Shown: positions 1 to 7,976 of the stretch, in pieces
Numbering within the stretch: the stretch's first letter is position 1
How the letters are laid out: every line of letters starts with the position of its first letter
DNA from: CAYQPF01 sp964419225
GTDB taxonomy: Bacteria; Cloacimonadota; Cloacimonadia; Cloacimonadales; CAYQPF01
Direction of reading: 5' to 3'
Assembly: GCA_964419225.1 (NCBI GenBank)
Contig: CAYQPF010000003.1
Coordinates: forward strand, 1-64,000
DNA: 64,000 bases
Notes under the pieces: model-generated
What the model was told of the DNA's origin: nothing
The model's input: the letters and a program-made list of their open reading frames with translations, nothing else
The model's database searches: none
Program-made: the position numbers and the translations under genes

Positions 1-2
1 AT

Positions 3-791
3 GTAGTACTCGACGGCTATAATACTGATGACTATTTTCATATCAACTTCGGCTGGGGTGGACAATCTGACGGCTGGTATATGCTTCCGGATGAATTCCC
101 CTACAATTTAACTGTAGTCGAAGGTGCGATCATCAACATCGAACCGACTGTTTATGCCACTTTTTCTCCGGATTCAATGTCATTTTTAACTCCGGAAGAA
201 ATCGAAAACAGTTATCGAACTTTAACAGTCACAAATACGAGTTCAGTACCAATTTCCTTAGAGCAGATAAATATGACTCCTGATTACATTAATGGATGTC
301 TTGAATGGGATGTTAATTCTGAATTATTGCCTATCACTATTGAGCCGGATTCAACACTTGAATTACCCGTATATATCATATTTTTGTTAGAACAAGTGAG
401 AGATACTGTTGATGTTAACACCAGTTTAATTTTTGATAAATTTGTTTATAATTACCCAATATATATTGATCCTACTTTAGATAATCAGGACAATACCAAC
501 ATCGCTAATCCCGGCACAATTAGGCTGTCCCAGAACTATCCCAATCCCTTCAATCCTTCGACAACGATTAGCTTTTCCTGTAAGAAAGCAGAAGACATTT
601 CTCTGAATATTTACAATATTAAGGGTGAGAGGATCAGCAATTTATTTACGGGAAAGGTTGAACCCGGCAAAAAGACTCTTACCTGGAACGGGCAGGACAA
701 TTCGGGCAAAACGGTAGGAAGCGGAATATATTTCTACAAGATATCGAACGGCTCCACAGAACAAACCCGGAAGATGCTGCTAATTAAGTAG
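3..791 (+). CDS. C10-family (streptopain-like) secreted protease, 3' part only
   Basis: The reading frame is open to the left window edge, so only the C-terminal part is visible. It begins at VVLDGYNTDD, just after the place where the catalytic histidine lies in the intact paralogue at 1103-2896. The FGWGGQSDGWY stretch is the conserved end of the papain-like C10 catalytic domain. A spacer of beta-rich sequence follows, then a C-terminal FlgD/T9SS-type sorting domain of about 85 residues (NYPNPFNPSTTISF, then GSGIYFYKIS and a final RKMLLIK). By family, such proteins are exported and then anchored or released by a C-terminal signal. The downstream neighbour is a close tandem paralogue, which suggests local duplication. 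An internal ATG at position 81 is not a credible start because homology continues upstream of it. Confidence 0.85.
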   Translation, partial: VVLDGYNTDDYFHINFGWGGQSDGWYMLPDEFPYNLTVVEGAIINIEPTVYATFSPDSMSFLTPEEIENSYRTLTVTNTSSVPISLEQINMTPDYINGCLEWDVNSELLPITIEPDSTLELPVYIIFLLEQVRDTVDVNTSLIFDKFVYNYPIYIDPTLDNQDNTNIANPGTIRLSQNYPNPFNPSTTISFSCKKAEDISLNIYNIKGERISNLFTGKVEPGKKTLTWNGQDNSGKTVGSGIYFYKISNGSTEQTRKMLLIK

Positions 792-812
792 GCATGTAAA
801 TATGTTACCAAT

Positions 813-832
813 GAGACGCAAATATTCGTCTC
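813..832. repeat. REP-like palindrome, copy 1 (GAGACG family)
   Basis: The sequence GAGACG ... CGTCTC forms 6-bp arms around an 8-base centre. The flanks (TTACCAAT on the left, TACAA on the right) match those of the copy at 5936-5955, so the repeated unit is about 32 bases long. It lies just downstream of the first protease gene. Confidence 0.6.
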
Positions 833-890
833 TACAATGGTATTTATCAAAAGACTAACATTTAAAGAAAGATAATTTGGGGGGCAATGT

Positions 891-904
891 TTGGCTGAAG
901 CCAA
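891..904. repeat. Short palindrome TTGGCT-GA-AGCCAA
   Basis: Perfect 6-bp arms surround a 2-base centre in the intergenic palindrome cluster between the two C10 proteases. Its function is not known. The tiny loop makes it a poor terminator. Confidence 0.4.
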
Positions 905-931
905 TGGAGAGCTGGTTTTGGTTATTTTTTT

Positions 932-951
932 ACCCGGCATAAATGCCGGGT
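932..951. repeat. Palindrome ACCCGGCAT-AA-ATGCCGGGT
   Basis: Perfect 9-bp arms surround a 2-base centre, preceded on the plus strand by a T-run. Because the T-run precedes the hairpin, it does not read as a plus-strand rho-independent terminator. It resembles the REP-like palindromes scattered through genomes that carry RAYT transposases; that link is inference, as no RAYT gene is in the window. Confidence 0.5.
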
Positions 952-1102
952 CTATTGATAAACAGCTATATTTAATCACAAACTAACATTTGTGGTTACT
1001 CTCAAAAAAGCGTCAGAGTAGTTCCAAATACTCTTTCCTTTTCTGATTTCAGAAATCATGTGTAAGTAGAAATTTAAAATTAACTCTGATGGAGGAATTC
1101 AT

Positions 1103-2896
1103 ATGAAATCTTGTCTGATTGCGACCCTTCTGCTTTTGGTTTTTTCCTTATTCGGTACACCTGTTTCCTTGGATAAGGCAACAGTTGTAGCACAAAACTT
1201 CTGGAATCATACATATCCCCAAAAAGAATTCACTTTAAAACCAGTTGTTCGCTTGGAAAAGGATAATGTTTTGTTAGCATATGTTTTCCCGCAAAACCCT
1301 ACAGGTTATCTTGTTGTTTGTGCAGATACCGATCTTCCGGCAGTCATAGCCTATTCTGGCACTTCTGATTTTGCTTCCAAAGATGTTACACAAGAAAATA
1401 TTTTTGCCAAAATTTTAAGACAAGACATTACTTACAGATTGCAAACACTCCCAAATCTTTCTGAGGCTCGAGTTCAAGAGCGAAATCAACTTTGGCATGA
1501 TTATCAAAACAATATTTTCAACGACCGTACAGAACAATGGCCTCCTGCAGGATCAACCGTTTCGGAAGGTTGGTTAGAAAGCAATTGGAGACAGGAATAT
1601 CCTTTCAATCGTTTATGCCCGATGGATCCGATTACAGACAATCGCAGCTTGGCAGGCTGCCCGGCTATAGCTATGGGGCAAATTCTAAATTACCATAAGA
1701 CAATAAATGATGTTTTTTTTACTGATGCAGATGATTATCATCACGGCTATAATGGCCGTAATTATGATATTGATGATGATTATGCTGAAATTGGCTTTGT
1801 TAATTGGCCTGACTTGAATGGTTACTTACAAACAATGTCCCACCAATACAGGTATGGGGAATATATTCCGGATGAGGATAAAGCAGCTTTAGTCTGGGCG
1901 TGTGGAGCTGCTGCCAGGCAGATTTACTCTTCAGATTTATCCGGCACTTTTGGAATAGCCTATGCCTTTGAAGCTTATCAGAAATTTAATTTTACGAATG
2001 CTCAGTTAATTCCGAATAATGATTATTCTATTTTTGAAACAATAAGCAACAATATTAAGCAGGCAAAACCTGTTCATTTTGGAATGTCAACTTCGACGTT
2101 AAATGCCGGTCATAATGTTGTTCTGGATGGCTATAATACAGACGATTATTTCCATGCTAATTTCGGTTGGGGCGGTCAGAGCAATGGCTGGTATTTACTA
2201 CCCGATGAACTGCCCTATGATTTGACAGTTGTCGAAGGAGCGATCGTTGATATTGTACCAACAGTATATGCCACTTTTTCGCCGGATTCAATATCTTATC
2301 TGACTCAGGAGGATATCGAAATCCAAAAAACTATTACTATCACGAATACTAGTTCAATTCCTATTACTTTGGAGAGTTTTACTTCTCAAATGTATGGGAA
2401 TATAATGTTAGCTCCAAATGATGATGAATTGCCTTCTATTATCCAACCTGGTGCTAGTTTTGATTTTCATATTCATACAATAGGCATTATTAGGGACGGA
2501 TTAAGAGATACTTTACAAACATCTGCTTCAATAATATTCGATAAATTTGTGTTCAATCTCCAAGTTTACTTTGATCCAGAACTTGCCAATCAGGATAATA
2601 CCAATATCGCGAATCCCGGTACTATAGTTCTTTCTCAAAACTATCCCAATCCTTTCAACCCTTCTACAACGATTAGCTTTACCTGTAAGAAAGCAGAAAG
2701 CATTTCTTTGAATATCTACAACATCAAAGGTGAAAAGATCTGCAATTTATTTACTGGAAAGGTTGAACCCGGCCAAAAGACTCTTACCTGGAACGGGCAG
2801 GACAATTCGGGCAAAACTGTTGGCAGCGGAATCTATTTCTACAAAATATCTAATGGAACAATTGAGCAAACCCGGAAGATGTTGTTGATTAAATAG
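1103..2896 (+). CDS. C10-family (streptopain-like) cysteine protease with C-terminal sorting domain
   Basis: 597 residues. A hydrophobic signal peptide (LIATLLLLVFSLFG) is followed by a Spi-type propeptide region at about 20-140 and a C10 papain-like catalytic domain at about 150-375. The nucleophile is probably Cys186 in LAGCPAIAMGQILNYH, with partner His337 in AGHNVVLDGY, followed by FGWGGQSNGWY. A beta-rich spacer precedes a FlgD/T9SS type-A-like sorting domain at about 510-597. The expected role is an exported, self-activating endopeptidase acting outside the cell. The start is supported by GGAGG 7 bases upstream. It is a tandem paralogue of the truncated gene to its left; the sorting domains are nearly identical while the spacer has diverged. 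The window does not show whether it ends up on the surface or is released. Confidence 0.9.
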   Translation: MKSCLIATLLLLVFSLFGTPVSLDKATVVAQNFWNHTYPQKEFTLKPVVRLEKDNVLLAYVFPQNPTGYLVVCADTDLPAVIAYSGTSDFASKDVTQENIFAKILRQDITYRLQTLPNLSEARVQERNQLWHDYQNNIFNDRTEQWPPAGSTVSEGWLESNWRQEYPFNRLCPMDPITDNRSLAGCPAIAMGQILNYHKTINDVFFTDADDYHHGYNGRNYDIDDDYAEIGFVNWPDLNGYLQTMSHQYRYGEYIPDEDKAALVWACGAAARQIYSSDLSGTFGIAYAFEAYQKFNFTNAQLIPNNDYSIFETISNNIKQAKPVHFGMSTSTLNAGHNVVLDGYNTDDYFHANFGWGGQSNGWYLLPDELPYDLTVVEGAIVDIVPTVYATFSPDSISYLTQEDIEIQKTITITNTSSIPITLESFTSQMYGNIMLAPNDDELPSIIQPGASFDFHIHTIGIIRDGLRDTLQTSASIIFDKFVFNLQVYFDPELANQDNTNIANPGTIVLSQNYPNPFNPSTTISFTCKKAESISLNIYNIKGEKICNLFTGKVEPGQKTLTWNGQDNSGKTVGSGIYFYKISNGTIEQTRKMLLIK

Positions 2897-3180
2897 TTAC
2901 TTAAGAAGAGATGCTTTTCGAGAGTTTTACCGCGAATTGTACGAATTAAGCAAATTTAGAGAAGAGAGAATTAGTAGAAAGAATAAAGTCTTGAGACATG
3001 AGTCCTTAGACTTGAGCCTGGAAAATCGAGAATTGGAAATCAGGAAAAAGAGTCAGATGTGTCAAACAAATCGGACTTGTAAAACAGGAAACCAGTCTGA
3101 ACATCGTTCTGTTCACCATTAACCATTTACTACTTACCCTTATCCCTATCCTGTTTATCCTGTACGTCCCTGTTTTATTT
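2897..3180. other. Intergenic phrase-like sequence, no supported gene
   Basis: This gap contains low-information, repetitive-sounding sequence such as TATCCTGTTTATCCTGTA near 3150-3167. A 61-codon open frame at 2937-3122 has a highly charged, family-free translation and no ribosome-binding site, so I do not call it a gene. The region lies next to a decayed nuclease-type gene, as do other repeat islands in this window. Confidence 0.4.
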
Positions 3181-3524
3181 TCAGTTTGGAGTTATTCTTT
3201 CTTCCAGATATTCCTGCAGATTACGATCATCCTTGCTGAAGCCGACACCCAGCAGAATAATTTCTTTAGAGCCGGACAGGTACTTTTCGAAGTACTTTTT
3301 ATCTTTGATTTGTTGTATGGCTTCCTGAGCATTTCCGACTTTGAACTCCATGATATAAACATGATTCCCGGTTTCAATTACGGCATCAATCCTGCCTTGA
3401 TTGGTCTGCACTTCAGCTTTTAAATAGACACCGACCAGATTCAGAATTCTGTTTTATCTACATAAATGCACTCATTTCTTATAATCTCTTTGAACTCTTG
3501 AGGTCCGAGTGAAAGCCTTTTCAT
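3181..3524 (-). pseudogene. Remnant of an AAA-ATPase-like / PD-(D/E)XK (DUF1703-type) gene with a large internal deletion
   Basis: Two pieces of one family are joined on the minus strand. The N-terminal piece starts at ATG 3524-3522 behind GGAGGTAAG and reads MKRLSLGPQEFKEIIRNECI, then YVDKTEF and a TGA at 3443-3441. This is the hallmark start of the AAA-ATPase-like family. From about 3441 down, another frame gives the C-terminal nuclease end: NLVGVYLKAEVQTNQGRIDA, then the ETGNHVYIMEFK core and ITPN at the stop. The roughly 350 residues that normally lie between, including the ATPase, are absent and the frames disagree at the junction. Intact relatives are common, poorly understood accessory genes. 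It is probably inactive; expression of the 76-residue C-terminal piece from a GTG cannot be excluded. Confidence 0.75.
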
Positions 3525-3621
3525 TCTTACCTCCGCATTCTCCTGAATCAATATATATTGTTGTATGGAAAAGTCAAGAATTACGATCTAACAATGCACT
3601 ATTTTCTTATTTCATTATTTC

Positions 3622-3650
3622 TTGACAAATACTATCTAAATTTCTATAAG
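3622..3650 (+). promoter_or_regulatory. Sigma-70-type promoter for the FRG-domain gene
   Basis: TTGACA at 3622-3627 and TATAAG at 3645-3650 are separated by exactly 17 bases. The start codon of the FRG gene follows 42 bases after the -10 element, with a GGAG ribosome-binding site between. It is the clearest housekeeping-type promoter in the window. Confidence 0.65.
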
Positions 3651-3692
3651 AATTATTGCTATCAAGGAAGTTAAATATATTGTGGAGTATAA

Positions 3693-4862
3693 ATGACAAA
3701 ATCAGAAAAGAAGAATCAAACAATCGAGAGTGTTCAAGATTTGTTAAATATCCTTAGTACAGAAGAAGATACAAGAAAAATCAAATTATACCGAGGTCAT
3801 CTAAGCTCTAAGTTTGAACTTATCCCTGCGATCTACCGGGATGGATTAATAGAAAATGAAGATAAGATAACAAATGATATACTTTCGATTATGCCGGATG
3901 AATTTAGTGGCACAACTTCAACAATCGAAAAGCTAATAAAAATGCAACATTATGGAATTCCTACCAGACTTTTAGATTTAACGGGGAATCCATTAGTGGC
4001 TCTTTTCTTTGCATGTTGGGATAAGATTGGGACCCATGCTGAAGAAGATGGTGAATTGATTATTTTTAAAATAGATAGAAAGGAATTAAAGTATAGTAAT
4101 AATTACAATGTCACTGCATTAGCAACACTATGTTATCAGGAAACTGAAGATAACATAAGTGCCAATTTGTTATATTGTACAAGTGATTTGAAGCAATTTC
4201 CGAAAAAACTTGAATCCTATTGTACCAAAAGCCAAGATGAAGAAAAAGCAATTTCTAGTATCGTAAAAAAGTTTTTAGATCTGAAATCAGACTATACAAG
4301 CAAAAAGATTAGTCTGTATTATTTCTTCATGATGGCAAAAAATGACCTTGAAAATATTGTTTACGACAATTTATGGCTACCTGAATCTGATACAACTAAG
4401 AAATGGTCTTTAAAAAAAGTAAATATCTCTGATGATGAATTTAAAAGAAACGCTATACATTTTCATGAGCTAATTGAATTGTTCTTTAGCGTACTACATG
4501 AAAGACATATTAATGATATTCGTAGAGAGATCCCCTACCATGAGGACAAAATTGACCCCAGTATTTTTTCCAAACCAATTTTCTTAAAACCTTTTTGGAA
4601 TAACAATAGAATAGTTAAGCAAGATGGATATTTTGTTTTATTTGGAATGAATGAACACAAGAAACTGTGTCCAGAGATAAACCCAGAGGTTTACATGAAA
4701 TATACAATTCCTGTCAAAAATGATAATGGTGAATATGTAAAAAAGAAAATATATAATGACTTGAACAAGTTAGGAATAAATGAACAATCTCTTTTTCCTG
4801 AATTACAGAATGTAGCGAGTTATGTCAAAGAAAAATATCACGTTGAGAAGAAGAAGGGTTAA
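3693..4862 (+). CDS. FRG-domain protein
   Basis: 389 residues. The FRG domain occupies roughly residues 10-120, with the diagnostic LYRGH near residue 30 and the second block QHYGIPTRLLDLTGNPLVAL near 90-110, followed by FFACW. The remainder is charged and has no domain I recognise. No signal peptide or membrane segment is visible, so it is probably cytoplasmic. The biochemical role of FRG domains is not settled; they turn up often in accessory and defence-like neighbourhoods. Here the gene has its own promoter at 3622-3650 and is followed 47 bases later by a YhcG-type nuclease gene in the same direction, so the two may be co-transcribed. Lys/Glu-rich, AT-rich codon use fits an accessory gene. 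Confidence 0.8.
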   Translation: MTKSEKKNQTIESVQDLLNILSTEEDTRKIKLYRGHLSSKFELIPAIYRDGLIENEDKITNDILSIMPDEFSGTTSTIEKLIKMQHYGIPTRLLDLTGNPLVALFFACWDKIGTHAEEDGELIIFKIDRKELKYSNNYNVTALATLCYQETEDNISANLLYCTSDLKQFPKKLESYCTKSQDEEKAISSIVKKFLDLKSDYTSKKISLYYFFMMAKNDLENIVYDNLWLPESDTTKKWSLKKVNISDDEFKRNAIHFHELIELFFSVLHERHINDIRREIPYHEDKIDPSIFSKPIFLKPFWNNNRIVKQDGYFVLFGMNEHKKLCPEINPEVYMKYTIPVKNDNGEYVKKKIYNDLNKLGINEQSLFPELQNVASYVKEKYHVEKKKG

Positions 4863-4909
4863 CGTATTTCTTGTGAAAGCTATTATTCATTTTTTATTAT
4901 GAGGATGAG

Positions 4910-5914
4910 ATGGAAACAATAAAAAACAGTAAATACTTGGTTTTAGTTAACAAAATTTCCGACACACTTGCTAAGGGACAAATAAAAGCTGTAATAGCAA
5001 TAAATAGTCATTTGATTGATACTTACTGGAAGGTTGGTCAGTTTATTATAGAGTTTGAACAGAAAGGAGATCTTAAAGCCAAATATGGAGAAGGATTACT
5101 GGAAAATTTATCCAGAGATCTTTCTTTGAAGCATGGGAAAGGGTTTAGTTTAAGTAATTTAAAGAGAATGAGACAACTGTATATTTCGTATCCAATTGGT
5201 GCGAAGCCTTCGCACCAATTGACATGGTCGCACTATGTTGAACTCCTCAAAATAGACGATAAATTTGAACGAAGCTTTTATGAGAACCAAGCATTATTAG
5301 AAAACTGGTCCGTGCCAGAATTAATACGACAGAAGAAATCTTCTTTATTTCTTAGACTTGCATCCTATAAAGATAAAGAGGGGATCCTTCTATTAGCAAA
5401 ACAGGGTCAGAAGATAGAAAAGCCTTCTGATATTATTAGAGATCCTTATGTTTTGGAATTCTTGCAAATACCTGAACCATATCACTTACAGGAAACTGAC
5501 TTAGAAGAAAAGATAATCAACAAATTACAGATCTTTCTCTTGGAACTAGGTAAAGGGTTTGCTTTTATTGGAAGACAATATAGAATTACACTTGGGAATA
5601 GGCATTATTTTGTAGATTTAGTATTTTACCATCGTATTCTAAAGTGCTTTGTTTTAATTGACTTGAAAAAAGAAGAGGCCGGATATGAAGATATTGGGCA
5701 AATGAATATGTATCTTGGTTACTTTGAAAATGAAGAAAACACTGAAGGGGATAATCCTCCAATTGGCATAGTCTTGGCTAAAGAAAAAGATGAGTTATTG
5801 ATTAAATATGCTATGCACAACATCAGTTCACAGCTTTTTGTTACCAAATATCAGTTATATCTACCTAATCGAGATGAACTAAAAGATCTAATTGAAAGTC
5901 AATTGTATCCATGA
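4910..5914 (+). CDS. YhcG/DUF1016-family PD-(D/E)XK nuclease-domain protein
   Basis: 334 residues. The N-terminal DUF1016 winged-helix part spans about 10-165 and includes GEGLLENLSRDLSLKHGKGF, SLSNLKRMRQLY and the conserved LTWSHYVELLKI. The C-terminal PD-(D/E)XK nuclease core (about 175-330) carries FVDLVFYHRILKCFVLIDLK, where Asp and the Asp-x-Lys pair are the expected metal-site residues, then GQMNMYLGYF. The family is widespread and has been linked to restriction-modification systems and mobile DNA, but its substrate is not established. It lies 47 bases after the FRG gene. A perfect 29-base palindrome sits inside the coding sequence at 5193-5221, encoding part of the IGAKPSHQL segment. 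Confidence 0.88.
   Translation: METIKNSKYLVLVNKISDTLAKGQIKAVIAINSHLIDTYWKVGQFIIEFEQKGDLKAKYGEGLLENLSRDLSLKHGKGFSLSNLKRMRQLYISYPIGAKPSHQLTWSHYVELLKIDDKFERSFYENQALLENWSVPELIRQKKSSLFLRLASYKDKEGILLLAKQGQKIEKPSDIIRDPYVLEFLQIPEPYHLQETDLEEKIINKLQIFLLELGKGFAFIGRQYRITLGNRHYFVDLVFYHRILKCFVLIDLKKEEAGYEDIGQMNMYLGYFENEENTEGDNPPIGIVLAKEKDELLIKYAMHNISSQLFVTKYQLYLPNRDELKDLIESQLYP
5193..5221. repeat. Perfect 29-bp palindrome inside the YhcG-type gene
   Basis: Two 14-base arms (CAATTGGTGCGAAG and its exact complement) surround a single C at 5207. It lies in frame within coding sequence, just before the conserved LTWSHY motif. A hairpin this strong in a message is unusual. It may be a repeat captured in the gene or a structural signal. 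Confidence 0.6.
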
Positions 5915-5935
5915 GACATAAATATTTTTACCAAT

Positions 5936-5955
5936 GAGACGCAAATATGCGTCTC
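5936..5955. repeat. REP-like palindrome, copy 2 (GAGACG family)
   Basis: GAGACGCA-AATA-TGCGTCTC has perfect 8-bp arms. With its flanks (TTACCAAT, TACAA) it matches the copy at 813-832 over about 32 bases. Both copies lie shortly after a gene end. Confidence 0.65.
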
Positions 5956-5964
5956 TACAAGAAA

Positions 5965-5991
5965 AAATTGGCTGACCTAAGAAAGTCAGCC
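5965..5991 (-). terminator. Rho-independent terminator for ftcD
   Basis: GGCTGAC and GTCAGCC arms (7 bp, loop of 8) at 5970-5991. Read on the minus strand, the stem is followed by AATTTTTTC, which gives the T-run expected for ftcD, whose stop lies just upstream at 6014. The same hairpin may also stop plus-strand transcription from the YhcG gene. Confidence 0.7.
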
Positions 5992-6013
5992 TTATTCATA
6001 CATAATTCACAAT

Positions 6014-7678
6014 TTATAATTTTTCAATCACTTCCTTTTCGATAGCAATTGCTTCAGCATCTACTTTGTTGGCAATGGTGAGAGCTTTGGCGGAGATTTC
6101 CTGGACGAAGTTCTGATCTTCGATACCAGCCATGTTAATCTTCACATTCAGATATGCTGATTTGGCTGCAGCGTTGGCAGTGATCGCACCCACACCTGCA
6201 TCAGAGAGGGCATTGGTATTACCGATCTTGGCAATCATGCCGGCAAGCTCTACAGCTTCGGCAGCAATTTCGAGAGTCTCGAGAGGAGTCAGGATAGCTT
6301 CTTTGGTTGCATTCTGGATAGCAGCATTACGGATTGCTTTGTCTTCATCTGTTGCCTTGGGAAGTTTCATAGCACCCATCATCTTGTAGAAAGCCTGGGT
6401 ATCTTTATCGATAGCTTCGAGGGATCTTTCTTTGATGCTCTGGCCTAATTCAGCGATTTTCTTCGCTTCTTCAGTTACCTTTTCATATCCTTTCTTACCG
6501 ATGGTCAGATTAGCCACCATCGCTGATAAAGCACCGGAAATAGCAGAACAAAGAGCTGCCACACTTCCACCACCGGGAGCAGGACTGTCGGAAGACAATT
6601 CATCGGAGAATTGAGTTAAAGTCATATTCACCAGATTATTCTTGTCGGCGATACTGTATTCAATGATTTTCTTATCCATATCAAAAGGACTGAGTTCTGC
6701 CAGACCCATGGACTGGATAGCTGTTTCAATGATCTTTCTTTCCGGAATACCACAGCTTTCACCCATGCGGTTGAGATAGTATTTACCAGATTCGATGATT
6801 GCATCTTTAGGAATGAGTCCTACAAGTTCACTACCGGTAACAAGGATACCTTTCTGCAGTGCAAGTTCACGCACTTTTTCCAGCACTATATGTGCAGGTG
6901 TGACTTTATAGTTGGTCAGATTGATACTGATCTGAGCCTTGTTATATTCATCTATATACCATCCGACAGCTTTACAGTTCTGGAACAAACCGGGAACCAT
7001 GATCTTATTGCCATTTTCGTCTTTCATAATCTTGCCGTTGGCATCTTTCTTAGCCTGTCCACTTTCACGGATCATTAAAGCCAGTTCATGAGCTTTTTTC
7101 TGGTCACGAGTATTGAGATTGATGTTGTAGGCAATGAGGAATTCACGGGCACTGGTAGCAGTAGCACCGGATTTGGCATTGAAGGTATGAGGACCGAAGT
7201 CTGGTTTCCAGTATTCTTCAGTAGCTTTTTGAGCAAGAGCTTCGTATTCACCTTTACGCACTTCAGCGAGATTCTTCCACTCAGGTTTGGAAGCGGAGTA
7301 TTCATATAAGTAAACAGGAATGCCGAGTTCATCACCGACTCTTTTTCCCAGTTTTTTGGATAATACAACACATTCTTCCATGGTCATATCGGAAACAGGG
7401 ATGAAGGGGCAAACATCAGTAGCACCCATGCGGGGATGAGCACCTGTATGTTTGGACATATCAATCAATTCAGAAGCTTTCTTAATCGCCAGAAAAGCTG
7501 CGTCAACCACAGCATCAGGTTCGCCTACAAATGTAAAAACAGTACGGTTGGTATCGGAACCCGGATCAACATCCAAAAGGGTAACGCCTTTCACGGTTTT
7601 GATTTCCTGAGCAATGGCATCCAATACTTTATGATCTCTTCCTTCGCTAAAATTAGGTACGCATTCGACTAATTTCAT
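6014..7678 (-). CDS. ftcD: Bifunctional glutamate formimidoyltransferase / formimidoyl-THF cyclodeaminase
   Basis: 554 residues. The N-terminal formiminotransferase half (about 1-330) begins MKLVECVPNFSEGRD and holds the catalytic region HTGAHPRMGATDVCPF, with His81 the likely catalytic residue. The C-terminal cyclodeaminase (about 350-554) has the FSDELSSDSPAPGGGSVAAL motif followed by a helical bundle. The enzyme passes the formimino group from N-formimino-glutamate to tetrahydrofolate and then cyclises it, releasing ammonia, at the end of histidine degradation. The full bifunctional form matches the mammalian architecture; many bacteria split it. No hut genes are adjacent, so it stands as a single transcription unit, fitting an amino-acid-fermenting lifestyle. 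The start has GGAGGAAG directly upstream. Confidence 0.95.
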   Translation of the reverse strand: MKLVECVPNFSEGRDHKVLDAIAQEIKTVKGVTLLDVDPGSDTNRTVFTFVGEPDAVVDAAFLAIKKASELIDMSKHTGAHPRMGATDVCPFIPVSDMTMEECVVLSKKLGKRVGDELGIPVYLYEYSASKPEWKNLAEVRKGEYEALAQKATEEYWKPDFGPHTFNAKSGATATSAREFLIAYNINLNTRDQKKAHELALMIRESGQAKKDANGKIMKDENGNKIMVPGLFQNCKAVGWYIDEYNKAQISINLTNYKVTPAHIVLEKVRELALQKGILVTGSELVGLIPKDAIIESGKYYLNRMGESCGIPERKIIETAIQSMGLAELSPFDMDKKIIEYSIADKNNLVNMTLTQFSDELSSDSPAPGGGSVAALCSAISGALSAMVANLTIGKKGYEKVTEEAKKIAELGQSIKERSLEAIDKDTQAFYKMMGAMKLPKATDEDKAIRNAAIQNATKEAILTPLETLEIAAEAVELAGMIAKIGNTNALSDAGVGAITANAAAKSAYLNVKINMAGIEDQNFVQEISAKALTIANKVDAEAIAIEKEVIEKL

Positions 7679-7769
7679 TCTTCCTCCATTAGTAATAATT
7701 ATTCTAATACCAGAATTTATATGATAATAGTCCAGTCAACAAATTTTGGTAATAAGGGAGTAAAGCAAG

Positions 7770-7930
7770 GATGAACACCAAGGATGGAGAGGGGTATGAG
7801 ATAGTTGAGAGTTGAGAGTGCCCTGAACATTAAATCACATAGACTTTCATGGACTTACACTGACGAACACGGAGTGGAGAGGTGACAGGTGACAGGTGCC
7901 AGGTGTCAGTGGGAGATTGAAAGGATTGAG
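7770..7930 (+). repeat. Dispersed ~150-bp repeat, copy A
   Basis: This stretch aligns in inverted orientation with 28944-29090, 21 kb away. Shared blocks in the same order include GATGAACACCAAGGATG, AGTTGAGAGTTGAGAG, AAATCACA-AGACTTTCA, CAGGT repeats ending in GTCAG, and AAGGATTGAG. Similarity is imperfect and there are small gaps. It encodes nothing recognisable. Confidence 0.7.
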
Positions 7931-7948
7931 ACAAGATAAAGATTGACT

Positions 7949-7971
7949 AATTATTACAAATTGTAATAATT
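7949..7971. promoter_or_regulatory. Perfect palindrome upstream of umuD, candidate LexA/SOS operator
   Basis: AATTATTACA-AAT-TGTAATAATT has perfect 10-bp arms around 3 bases, ending one base before the ribosome-binding site of umuD. A dyad of this size ahead of an umuDC-SRAP operon is a natural candidate for a repressor site. It does not match the classic E. coli or Bacillus LexA boxes, so the binding protein is inference. Confidence 0.55.
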
Positions 7972-7976
7972 GGAGA

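Larger units (their letters stand above)
792..1102. other. 311-bp intergenic region with three palindromes
   Basis: No gene is visible between the two C10 proteases. The gap holds three separate inverted repeats, listed individually (813-832, 891-904, 932-951), and then the ribosome-binding site GGAGG of the next gene at about 1091-1095. None of the hairpins is followed by a clear T-run on the plus strand, so they look more like REP-type repeats than terminators. The first has a second copy near 5936. Confidence 0.6.
7679..7976. other. Divergent intergenic region between ftcD and umuD
   Basis: No gene is seen. The first 60 bases contain the upstream region of ftcD (minus). About 7770-7930 is copy A of a dispersed repeat, given separately. 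The right end holds the umuD palindrome at 7949-7971. Promoter elements for ftcD are not convincing. Confidence 0.5.

Noticed and set aside
734..979. Minus-strand open frame of 81 codons
   Set aside because: It overlaps the end of the first protease gene and the palindrome cluster; the translation has no family features and no ribosome-binding site.
2937..3122. 61-codon plus-strand open frame after the second protease
   Set aside because: It lies in phrase-like intergenic DNA, is extremely charged, resembles no protein and lacks a start signal.
6132..7672. Several plus-strand open frames opposite ftcD
   Set aside because: They are antisense shadows of a strongly conserved coding region with no start signals of their own.
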